NCBI GenBank assembly: GCA_964020085.1
Contig: CAXHUQ010000754.1
Span: 1-64,000 of the forward strand
Length of the DNA: 64,000 bases
Source of the DNA: Micromussa lordhowensis
Lineage: Eukaryota > Cnidaria > Anthozoa > Scleractinia > Lobophylliidae
Reading direction: 5' to 3'
Each line of letters opens with the position of its first letter. Position 1 is the first letter of the stretch. A program made the position numbers and the translations under genes. Below are positions 35,601-46,912 of the stretch, piece after piece. Below the pieces are notes generated by a model that saw nothing but the letters and a program-made list of their open reading frames with translations, ran no database searches and had not been told where the DNA came from.

Positions 35601-38600
35601 CAGGAGTTTGCCCTGGTCCCAAATTTGCAGAATTTCAGAAAACGCGCGCTGGGGATTCCCTTGGCAAATTTCACATAGCTCGGCTTCACGGGCACTTTGG
35701 GAGGCGCGGTTTGCAGCAAAATGTTGTGCTAGGTTGGAACTTGAAGGAAATTTTAGTTAGGACATGATGACATTCGCGCCAGGGTGTTTTTTGTGGACTT
35801 CTTTTTGCAGGAGTTTGCCCTGGTCCCAACTTTGCAGAATTTCAGAAAATGCGCGCTGGGGGTCCCCTTGGCAAATTTGACATAGCTCGGCTTCACGGGC
35901 ACTTTGGGAGCTGCGGTTTGCAGCAAAATGTTGTGCTAGGTTGGCCCTTCAAGGAAATGCTAGTTAGGACATGATGGCATTCGCGCCAAGGTTTTTTTTT
36001 TCTGGCCTTCTTTTTGCAAGAATTTGCCCTGGTCTCAACTTTGCAGAATTTCAGAAAACGCGCGATGGGTGTCCCCTTGGCAAATTTGAAATAGCTCGGC
36101 TTCACAGGCACATTGGGAGGCGCGGTTTAAAGCAAAATGTTGTGCTAGGTTGGCACTTCAAGGAAATTTTAATTAGGACTTGATGGCATTCGCGCCAGGG
36201 TGTTTTTTCTGGCCTTCTTTTTGAAGGAGTTTGCCCTGGTCCCAACTTTGCAGAATTTCAGAAAACGCGCGCTGGGGGTCCCCTTGGCAAATTTGACATA
36301 GCTCGGCTTCACGGGCACTTTGGGAGGCGCCGTTTGCAGCAAAACGTTGTGCTAGGTTGGCCCTTCAAGGAAACGCTAGTTAGGACATGATGGCATTCGC
36401 GCCAAGGTTTTTTTTTTCTGGCCTTCTTTTTGCAAGAGTTTGCCCTGGTCCCAACTTTGCAGAATTTCAGAAAACGCGCGATGGGTGTCCCCTTGGCAAA
36501 TTTGAAATAGCTCGGCTTCACAGGCACATTGGGAGGCGCGGTTTAAAGCAAAATGTTGTGCTAGGTTGGCACTTCAAGGAAATCCTAGTTAGGACATGAT
36601 GACATTTGCACCAGGGTGGTTTTTGTGGCCTTCTTTTTGCAGGCGTTTCCCCTGGTCGCAACTTTGCAGAATTTATGAAAACGCGCGCTGAGGATCTCCT
36701 TGGCAAATTTAACATAGCTCGGCTTCACGGGCACTTTGGGAGCCGCGGTTTGCAGCAAAATGTTGTGCTTGGTTGGCACTTTAAGGAAATGTTAATTAAG
36801 TCATGATGGCATTCGCGCCAAAGTGTTTTTGTGGCCTTCTTTTTACAGGAGTTTCCCCTGGTCGCAGCTTTGCAGAATTTCAGAAAACGGGCGCTGAGGG
36901 TCTCCTTGGCAAATTTGACATAGCTCGGCTTCACGGGCACTTTGGGAGCCGCGGTTCGCAGCAAAATCTTGTGCTAGGTTGGCACTTAAGGAAAATTATA
37001 ATTAGGAAATGATGGCATTCGCGCCAGGGTGTTTTTTGTGGCCTTCTTTTTGCAGGAGTTTTCCCTGGTCTCAAGTTTGCAGAATTTCAGAAAACGCGCG
37101 CTGAGGGTCTCCTTGGCAAATTTGACATAGCTCGGCTTCACGGGCACTTTGGGAGCCGCGGTTTGCAGCAAAATGTTGGGCTCGCGGTTTGCAGCAAAAT
37201 GTTGTGCTAGGTTGGCACTTTAAGGAAATCCTAATTAGGACATGATGGCATTTGCGTCAGGGTGTTTTTTTGTGGCCTTCTTTTTGCAGGAGTTTCCCCT
37301 GGTCGCAACTTTGCAGAAATTTAGAAAACTCGCGCTGCGGGTCTCCTGGGCAAATTTGACATAGCTAGGCTTCACGGGCACTTTGGGAGCGGCGGTTTGA
37401 AGCAAAATGTTGTGCTAGGTTGGCACTTTAAGGAAATCGTAATTAGGACATAATGGCATTCGCGCCAGGGTGTTTTTTGTGGCCTTCTTTTTGGAAGAGT
37501 TTTCCCTGGTCGCAACTTTGCAGAATTTCAGAAAACGCCCGCTGACGGTCTCCTTGGCAAATTTGACATAGGTCGGCTTCACTGGCACTTTGGGAGGCGC
37601 CGTTTAAAGCAAAATGTTGTGCTAAGTTGGCACTTTAAGAAAATTTTAATTAGGACATGATGGCATTCGCGCCAGGGTGTTTTTTCTGCCCCTCTTTTTA
37701 CAGGAGTTTCCACTGGTCGCAACTTTGCAGAATTTCAGAAAACGCGCGCTGAGGGTCTCCTTGGCAAATTTGACATAGCTCGGCTTCACGGGCACTTTGG
37801 GAGCCGCGGTTTGCAGCAAAATGTTGTGCTAAGTTGGCCCTTTAATAAAACTCTAATTAGGAAATGATGGCATTCGCGCCAGGGTGTTTTTTGTGGCCTT
37901 CTTTTTGCAGGAGTTTTCCCTGGACTCAACTTTGCAGAATTTCAGAAAACGCGCGCTGAGGGTCTCCTTGCCAAATTTGACATAGCTCGGCTTCACGGGC
38001 ACTTTGGGAGGCGCGGTTTGCAGCAAAATGTTGTGCTAAGTTGGCCCTTGAATAACACTCTAATTACGAAATGATGGCATTCGCGCCAGAGTGTTTTTTG
38101 TGTCCTTATTTTTGCAGAAGTTTTCCCTGGTCTCAACTTTGCAGAATTTCAGAAAACGCGCGCTGAGGGTCTCCTTGCCAAATTTGACATAGCTCGGCTT
38201 CACGGGCACTTTGGGAGCCGCGGTTTGCAGCAAAATGTTGTGCTAGGCTGCCACTTTAAGGAAATTTTAATTAAGACATGATGGCATTCCCACCAGGGTG
38301 GTTTTTGTGGCCTTCTTTTGGCAGGAGTTTCCCCTGTTCGCAACTTTGCAGAATTTCAGAAAACGCGCGCTGAGGGTCTCCTTGGCAAATTTGACATAGC
38401 TCGCCTTTACGGGCACTTTGGAAGTCGCGGTTTGCAGCAAAATATTGTGCTAGGTTGGCACTTTAAGGAAATTTTAATTAAGACATGATGGCATTCGCAC
38501 CAGTGTGTTTTTTTGTGGCCTTCTTTTTGCAGGACTTTCCCCTGGTCGCAACTTTGCAGAATTTCAGGAAACGCGGGCTGAGGGTCTTCTTGGCAAATTT

Positions 38601-41385
38601 GACATAGCTCGCCTTCACGGGCACTTTGGGAGCCGCAGTTCGCAGCAAAATGTTGTGCTAGGTTGGCCCTTAAAGAAAATCCTAATTAGGAAATGATGGC
38701 ATTCGCGCCAGGGTGTTTTTTGTGGCCTTCTTTTTGCAGGAGTTTCCCCTGGTCTCAACTTTGCAGAATTTTTGAAAACGCGCGCTGAGGGTCTCCTTGG
38801 CAAATTTGACATAGGTCGGCTTCACGGGCACTTTGGGACCCGCGGTTTGCAGCAGAATGTTGTGCTCGCGGTTTGCAGCAAAATGTTGTGCTACGTTGGC
38901 ACTTGAAAGAAATTGTACTTAGGACATGATGGCATTCGCGCCAGGGTGTTTTTTGTGGCCTTCTTTTTGCACGAGTTTCCCCTGGTCGCAACTTTGCAGA
39001 ATTTCAGAAAACGCGAGCTGAGGGTCTCCTTGGCAAATTTAACATAACTCAGCTTCATGGGCACTTTGGAAGCAGCGGTTTGCAGCAAAATGTTGTGCTA
39101 GGTTGGCACTTTAAGGAAATTTTAATTAGGACATGATGGCATTCGCGCCAGGGTGTTTTTTTGTGGCCTTCTTTTTGCAGGAGTTTCCCCCGGTCGCAAC
39201 TTTGCAGAATTTCAGAAAACGCGCGCTGAGAGTCTCCTTGGCAAATTTGACATAGCTCGGCTTCACGGGCACTTTGGGAGCTGCGGTTTGCAGCACAATG
39301 TTGTGCTAGGTTGGGCCTTCAAGGAAATGCTAGTTAGGACATGGTGGCATTCGCGCCAAGGTTTTTTTTCTGGCCTTCTTTTTGCAGGAGTTTGCCCTGG
39401 TCCCAACTTTGCGGAATTTCAGAAAACGCGCTGGCGGTCCCCCTGGCAAATTTGACATAGCTCGGCTTCATGGGCACTTTGGGAGGCGCGCTTTGCAGCA
39501 ACATGTTGTGCTAGGTTGGCACTTCAAGGAAATCCGAGTTAGAACATGATGGCATTCGCGCCGGGGTGTTTTATCTGGCCTTCTTTTTGAAGGAGTTTGC
39601 CCTGGTCCCAAATTTGCAGAATTTCAGAAAACGCGCGCTGGGGATTCCCTTGGCAAATTTCACATAGCTCGGCTTCACGGGCACTTTGGGAGGCGCGGTT
39701 TGCAGCAAAATGTTGTGCTAGGTTGGAACTTGAAGGAAATTTTAGTTAGGACATGATGACATTCGCGCCAGGGTGTTTTTTGTGGACTTCTTTTTGCAGG
39801 AGTTTGCCCTGGTCCCAACTTTGCAGAATTTCAGAAAATGCGCGCTGGGGGTCCCCTTGGCAAATTTGACATAGCTCGGCTTCACGGGCACTTTGGGAGC
39901 TGCGGTTTGCAGCAAAATGTTGTGCTAGGTTGGCCCTTCAAGGAAATGCTAGTTAGGACATGATGGCATTCGCGCCAAGGTTTTTTTTTTTCTGGCCTTC
40001 TTTTTGCAAGAATTTGCCCTGGTCTCAACTTTGCAGAATTTCAGAAAACGCGCGATGGGTGTCCCCTTGGCAAATTTGAAATAGCTCGGCTTCACAGGCA
40101 CATTGGGAGGCGCGGTTTAAAGCAAAATGTTGTGCTAGGTTGGCACTTCAAGGAAATTTTAATTAGGACTTGATGGCATTCGCGCCAGGGTGTTTTTTCT
40201 GGCCTTCTTTTTGAAGGAGTTTGCCCTGGTCCCAACTTTGCAGAATTTCAGAAAACGCGCGCTGGGGGTCCCCTTGGCAAATTTGACATAGCTTGGCTTC
40301 ACGGGCACTTTGGGAGGCGCCGTTTGCAGCAAAACGTTGTGCTAGGTTGGCCCTTCAAGGAAATGCTAGTTAGGACATGATGGCATTCGCGCCAAGGTTT
40401 TTTTTTTCTGGCCTTCTTTTTGCAAGAGTTTGCCCTGGTCCCAACTTTGCAGAATTTCAGAAAACGCGCGATGGGTGTCCCCTTGGCAAATTTGAAATAG
40501 CTCGGCTTCAGAGGCACATTGGGAGGCGCGGTTTAAAGCAAAATGTTGTGCTAGGTTGGCACTTCAAGGAAATCCTAGTTAGGACATGATGGCATTTGCA
40601 TCAGGGTGGTTTTTGTGGCCTTCTTTTTGCAGGCGTTTCCCCTGGTCGCAACTTTGCAGAATTTCAGAAAACGCGCGCTGAGGGTCTCCTTGGCAAATTT
40701 AACATAGCTCGGCTTCACGGGTACTTTGGGAGCCGCGGTTTCCAGCAAAATGTTGTGCTAGGTTGGCACTTTAAGGAAATGTTAATTAAGACATGATGGC
40801 ATTCGCGCCAAAGTGTTTTTGTGGCCTTCTTTTTGCAGGCGTTTCCCCTGGTCGCAACTTTGCAGAATTTCAGAAAACGCGCGCTGAGGGTCTCCTTGGC
40901 AAATTTGACATAGCTCGGCTTCACGGGCACTTTGGGAGCCGCGGTTCGCAGCAAAATCTTGTGCTAGGTCGGCACTTAAGGAAAATTATAATTAGGAAGT
41001 GATGGCATTCGCGCCAGGGTGTTTTTTGTGGCCTTCTTTTTGCAGGAGTTTTCCCTGGTCTCAACTTTGCAGAATTTCAGAAAACGTGCGCTGAGGGTCT
41101 CCTTGGCAAATTTGACATAGCTCGGCTTCACGGGCACTTTGGGAGCCGCGGTTTGCAGCAAAATGTTGGGCTCGCGGTTTGCAGCAAAATGTTGTGCTAG
41201 GTTGGCACTTTAAGGAAATCCTAATTAGGACATGATGGCATTTGCGTCAGGGTGTTTTTTTGTGGCCTTCTTTTTGCAGGAGTTTCCCCTGGTCGCAACT
41301 TTGCAGAAATTTAGAAAACTCGCGCTGCGGGTCTCCTTGGCAAATTTGACATAGCTAGGCTTCACGGGCACTTTGGGAGGCGCGG
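32601..41385 (+). repeat. Satellite block 2d: 3990-bp, 19-monomer higher-order repeat, about 2.2 copies
   Basis: Offsets of 3989-3990 bp hold across the block: 32617/36606/40596, 32814/36803/40793, 32997/36986/40976, 34516/38505, 35164/39153 and 36309/40299. Counting the GATGATGGCAT landmark from 32607 to 36596 gives 19 intervals, two of them about 232 bp because of the 25-bp extension. Copies differ by isolated substitutions and T-run lengths. The third copy breaks off near 41385, where the next monomer type begins. Confidence 0.95.
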
Positions 41386-44300
41386 TTTCCAGCAAAATGT
41401 TGTGCTAGGTTGGCAATTCAAGGAAATTCTAGTTATGACAAGATGACATTCGCGCCAAGGTGTTTTTTCTGGCCTTCTGTTTGCAGGAGTTTGCCCTGCT
41501 CCCAAATTTGCAGAATTTCAGAAAACGCGCGCTGGCGGTCCCCTTGACAAATTTGACATAACTCGGCTTCACGGGCACTTTGGGAGGCGCGGTTTGCAGC
41601 AAAATGTTGTGCTAGGTTGGCACTTCAAGAAAACGTTAGTTAGGGCATAATAGCATTCACGCCAGGGTGTTTTTTCTGGCCTTCTTTTTGCAGGAGTTTG
41701 CCCTGGTCCTAACTTTGCAGAATTTAAGAAAACGCGCGCTTTGGGTCCCCTTCGCAAATTTGACATAGCTCGGCTTCACGGGCACTTTGGGAGGCGCGGT
41801 TTCCAGCAAAATGTTGTGCTAGGTTGGCACTTTAGGGAAATTTTAGTTAGGACATGATGACATTCGCGCCAGGGTGTTTTTTCTGGCCTTCTTTTTGCAG
41901 GAGTTTGCCCTGGTCCCAACTTTGCAGAATTTCGAAAAACGCGCGCTGGGGGTCTTCTTGGCAAATTTGACATAGCTCGGCTTTACGGGCACTTTGGGAG
42001 GCGCGATTTGCAGCAAAATGTTGTGCTAGGATGGCACTTTAAGGAAATCTTAGTTAGGACATGATGGCATTCGCGCCAAGGTGTTTTTTCGGGTTTTCTT
42101 TTTGCAGGAGTTTGCCCTGGTCCCAACTCTGCAGAATTTCAGAAAACGCGCGCTGGGGGTCCCCTTGGCAAATTTGACATAACTCGGCTTCACGGGCACT
42201 TTGGGAGGCGCAGTTTCCAGCAAAATTTTGTGCTAGGTTAGCACTTTACGAAAATGTTAGTTAGGGCATAATGGCATTAACGCCAGGGTGTTTTTTCTGG
42301 CCTTCTTTTTGCAAGAGTTTGCCCTGGTCGCAACTTTGCAGAATTTCAGAAAACGCGCGCTGGGGGTCCCCTTGGCAAATTTGACATAGCTCGGCTTCAC
42401 GGGCACTTTGGGAGGCGCGGTTTCCAGCAAAACGTTGTGCTAGGTTGGCACTTCAAGAATATCCTAGTTATGACAAGATGACATTCGCGCCAGGGTGTTT
42501 TTTCTGGCCTTCTTTTTGCAAGAGTTTCCCCTGGTCCCAAATTTGCAGAATTTCAGAAAACGCGCTTGGGGTCCCCTTGGCAAGTTTGACATAGCTCGGC
42601 TTCACGGGCATTATGCGAGGCGCGGTTTGCAGCAAAATGTTGTGCTAGGTTGGCACTTTAAGGAAATCTTAGCTATGACATGATGACATTCGCGCCAGGG
42701 TGTTTTTTCTGGCCTTCTTTTTGCAGGACTTTGGCCTGGTCCCAACTTTGCAGAATTTCAGAAAACGCGCTGGGGGTCTCCTTGGCAAATTTGACATCGC
42801 TAGGCTTCTCGGGCACTTTGGGAGGCGCGGTTTGCAGCAAAATGTTGTGCTAGGTTGGCACTTTAAGAAAATTTTAGTTAGGACATGATGACATTTGCGC
42901 CAGGGTGTTTCTTCTGGCCTTCTTTTTGCAGGAGTTTGCCCTGGTCCCAACTTTGCAGAATTTCAAAAAACGCGCGCTGGGGGTCCCCTTGGCAAATTTG
43001 ACATAGCTCGGCTTCACGGGCACTTTGGGAGGCGCGGTTTGCAGCAAAATGTTGTGCTAGGTTGGCACTTCCAGAATATTCTAGTTATGACAAGATGACA
43101 TTCGCGCCAGGGTGTTTTTTCTGGCCTTCTTTTTGCAGGAGTTTCCCCTGGTCCCAAATTTGCAGAATTTCAGAAAACGCGATTGGGGTCCCCTTGGCAA
43201 CTTTGACATAGCTCGGATTCACGGGCATTATGCGAGGCGCGGTTTGCAGCAAAATGTTGTGCTAGGTTGGCACTTTAAGGAAATCTTAGTTATGACATGA
43301 TGACATTCGCGCCAGGGTGTTTTTTCTGGCCTTCTTTTTGCAGGACTTTGGCCTGGTCCCAACTTTGCAGAATTTCAGAAAACGCGGTGGGGGTCTCCTT
43401 GGCAAATTTGACATAGCTAGGCTTCTCGGGCACTTTGGGAGGCGCGGTTTGCAGCAAAATGTTGTGCTAGGTTGGCACTTTAAGAAAATTTTAGTTAGGA
43501 CATGATGACATTTGCGCCAGAGTGTTTTTTCTGGCCTTCTTTTTGCAGGAGTTTGCCCTGGTCCCAACTTTGCAGAATTTCAAAAAACGCGCGCTGGGGG
43601 TCCCCTTGGCAAATTTGACATAGCTCGGCTTCACGGGCACTTTGGGAGGCGCGGTTTGCAGCAAAATGTTGTGCTAGGTTGGCACTTCAAGAAAATTTTA
43701 GTTAGTACATGATGGCATTCGGTCGAGGGTGTTTTTTCTGGCCTTCTTTTTGAAGGAGTTTGCCCTGGTCCCAACTTTGCAGAATTTAAGAAAACGCGCG
43801 CTGGGGGTCCCCTTGGCAAATTTGACATAGCTCGGCTTCACGGGCACTTTGAGAGGCGCCGGTTGCAGCAAAACGTTGTGCTAGGTTGGCACTTGAAGGA
43901 AATATTAGTTAGGCAATGATGACATTCGCGACAGGGTGTTTTTTCTGGCCTTCATTTTGCAGGAGTTTGCCCTGGTCCCAACCTTGCAGAATTTCAGAAA
44001 ACGCGCGCTGGGGGTCCCCTTGGCAAGTTTGACATAGCTCGGCTTCACGGGCACTTTGGGAAACGCGGTCTGCAGCAAAATGTTGTGCTAGGTTCGCACT
44101 TTAAAGAAATTCTAGTTAGGACATGATGGCATTCGCGCCAGGGTGTTTTTTCTGGTTTTCTTTTTGCAGGAGTTTGCCCTGGTCCCAACTCTGCAGAATT
44201 TCAGAAAACGCGCGCTGGGGGTCCCCTTGGCAAATTTGACATAACTCGGCTTCACGGGCACTTTGGGAGGCGCAGTTTGCAGCAAAATGTTGTGCTAGGC

Positions 44301-45689
44301 TGGCACTTCAAGGAAATGTTAGTTAGGGCATAATAACATTCACGCCAGGGTGTTTTTTTTGGCCTTCTTTTTGCAGGAGTTTGCCCTGGTCCCAACTTTG
44401 CAGAATTTCAGAAAACGCGCGCTGGGGGACCCCTTGGCAAATTTGACAAAGCTCGGCTTCATGGGCACTTTGGGAGGCGCGGTTTCCAGCAAAATGTTGT
44501 GCTAGGTTGGCAATTTAAGGAAATTCTAGTTATGACAAGATGACATTCGCGCCAGGGTGTTTTTTCTGGCCTTCTTTTTGCAGGAGTTTGCCCTGCTCCC
44601 AAATTTGCAGAATTTCAGAAAACGCGCGCTGGCGGTCCCCTTGACAAATTTGACATAACTCGGCTTCACGGGCACTTTGGGAGGCGCGGTTTGCAGCAAA
44701 ATGTTGTGCTAGGTTGGCACTTCAAGGAAATGTTAGTTAGGGCATAATGGCATTCACGCCAGGGTGTTTTTTCTGGCCTTCTTTTTGCAGGAGTTTGCCC
44801 TGGTCCCAACTTTGCAGAATTTAAGAAAACGCGCGCTGGGGGTCCCCTTGGCAAATTTGACATAGCTCGGCTTTACGGGCACTTTGGGAGGCGCGGTTTC
44901 CAGCAAAATGTTGTGCTAGGTTGGCAATTCAAGGAAATTCTAGTTATGACAAGATGACATTCGCGCCAGGGTGTTTTTTCGGGTTTCTTTTTGCAGGAGT
45001 TTGCCCTGGTCCCAACTCTGCAGAATTTCAGAAAACGCGCGCTGGGGGTCCCCTTGGCAAATTTGACATAACTCGGCTTCACGGGCACTTTGGGAGGCGC
45101 AGTTTCCAGCAAAATTTTGTGCTAGGTTAGCACTTTACGAAAATGTTAGTTAGGGCATAATGGCATTAACGCCAGGGTGTTTTTTCTGGCCTTCTTTTTG
45201 CAGGAGTTTGCCCTGGTCGCAACTTTGCAGAATTTCAGAAAACGCGCGCTGGGGGTCCCCTTGGCAAATTTGACATAGCTCGGCTTCACGGGCACTTTGG
45301 GAGGCGCGGTTTCCAGCAAAATGTTGTGCTAGGTTGGCACTTCAAGAATATCCTAGTTATGACAAGATGACATTCGCGCCAGGGTGTTTTTTCTGGCCTT
45401 CTTTTTGCAGGAGTTTGCCCTGGTCCCAAATTTGCAGAATTTCAGAAAACGCGCGCTGGGGGTCCCCTTGGCAACTTTGACATAGCTCGGCTTCACGGGC
45501 ATTATGCGAGGCGCGGTTTGCAGCAAAATGTTGTGCTAGGTTGGCACTTTAAGGAAATCTTAGTTATGACATGATGACATTCGCGCCAGGGTGTTTTTTT
45601 TGGCCTTCTTTTTGCAGGACTTTGGCCTGGTCCCAACTTTGCAGAATTTCAGAAAACGCGCGCTGGGGGTCTCCTTGGCAAATTTGACA
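41386..45689 (+). repeat. Satellite block 2e: short-form type with GGTCCCAAC and GGAGGCGCGG, trimers of 617 bp
   Basis: Units are 205-207 bp with TTTTTTCTGGCC, GCCCTGGTCCCAAC and GGGGGTCCCCTTGG. A three-monomer unit repeats at 617 bp (42495/43112, 42700/43317, 42895/43512). A longer stretch starting at about 41410 recurs at 44507 (offset 3097) and, after loss of one monomer, about 42230 recurs at about 45120. The block is cut by the LINE insertion at 45690. Confidence 0.9.
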
Positions 45690-46912
45690 ACGGTCTTATA
45701 AATGGTGTAATCTTCATAGACTTAAAAAAGGCTTTTGACACTATTGACCACAAGATCCTCTTACGAAAGCTAACTAGTTATGGCATTGATCATAGGGCCC
45801 TAAAGTGGTTTGAATCCTATCTAAGCGATCGTCAACAAAAATGTGTAGTCAACGGTGAGCTGTCTGGTGCGCGTGCTGTTACCTGTGGTGTCCCACAGGG
45901 AAGTCTCATTGGTCCCCTTCTCTTCCTGATCTATATTAACGACTTGCCGAACTGTCTAAGTAAATCCTTACCACGAATGTACGCCGACGATACAAGTATC
46001 AGCATCGCCGCTAGTAGCTTACCGGAACTTGAATTAGCATTAAATACTGAACTAGCTAACCTTCATGAATGGCTTAATGTAAATAAGCTCAGCCTGAATA
46101 TTGCCAAAACTGAATTAATGTTAATAGGCTCACGGCAGAGACTTGCTACTACAATTGGCCACTCACTTACAGTACAAATTGAAGGTCACGAAATTGATAG
46201 AGTGCCCTATACCAAATCCTTAGGACTTTACATCGATCAAAATCTTTCCTGGTCCAAACATGTTAATGAGACTGCCAAGACTGTCTCCTCTGGCATAGGT
46301 GCACTTAAAAGATTAAGGCCATTCATTTGCGAAGATACAGCAATATTGCTATATAGAGCTCTTATTGAGCCATATTTTGATTATTGCTCCCCTGTGTGGG
46401 ACGGTCTCAGCAATGAGTTAGCCGACAAATTACAAAAACTACAAAATCGCGCCATTCGGGTTATAACAAAGTCTGATTACTATTCTAGTGCTACCGCCCT
46501 TCGCGATAAGTTGGGATGGGATAATCTCTGTACCAGAAGAAAAAAGCAAAACTTGAAATTGATGTTTAAAATTTTAAATGATCAGTCTCCAGAGTACCTG
46601 AAAGGCCTATTTCAGCCCTTCAGCACGGGCTATAGCCTTAGGAATAGTGATAACAAATTGGCTCTACCTAAGCCCCGTACCGATTTTTTGAAACGTAGCT
46701 TCTCCTATAGTGGAGCACATTCGTGGAATAGCCTTCCATCTGACGTCAGAGCCATTAGATCCTATACTAATTTCAGAAATAAGATAGATCACCAACTGTC
46801 CACCTCGTACTCCCACATGGCAAACATGTAAAACAGTTTTATTTTTTAAAAATTATCTTGTAACTGATGTTTCTACCGTGTATAAATAAAGTGTATGTAT
46901 GTATGTATGTAT
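45690..46912 (+). mobile_element. 5'-truncated CR1/L2-like insertion inside the satellite
   Basis: The satellite is split within AAATTTGACATAGC. The left part ends AATTTGACA at 45689, and the right part resumes GACATAGC at 46913, which gives a GACA (3-4 bp) duplication. The 3' end is a run of TATG units after GTATAAATAAAGTG. The 5' breakpoint lies in the RT, where the element itself reads ATTGACAACGG, so element and target share TTGACA. Microhomology at the 5' junction is common in 5'-truncated LINE insertions. It is the same family and nearly the same sequence as 439-2284, in the opposite orientation. Confidence 0.9.
45692..46831 (+). pseudogene. CR1/L2-like reverse transcriptase, 5'-truncated but open to its stop
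   Basis: The frame is open for about 380 codons: GVIFIDLKKAFDTIDHK (motif A), VTCGVPQGSLIGPLLFLIY (motif B), RMYADDTSISIA (catalytic YADD), NVNKLSLNIAKTE, YTKSLGLYIDQNLSWSKH, then the C-terminal region ending YSHMANM at 46831. There is no native start; the first ATG (45944) is internal to the palm. It lacks the endonuclease, the fingers and all of ORF1, so it is a dead-on-arrival copy. The absence of stops, against three lesions in the copy at 439-2284, points to recent insertion. Confidence 0.9.

Noticed and set aside
7496..41385. CENP-B box in the satellite.
   Set aside because: I looked for the TTCG-N4-A-N2-CGGG pattern in the monomer types and did not see it; only the unrelated TGCACTTNAAGTGCA dyad stands out.
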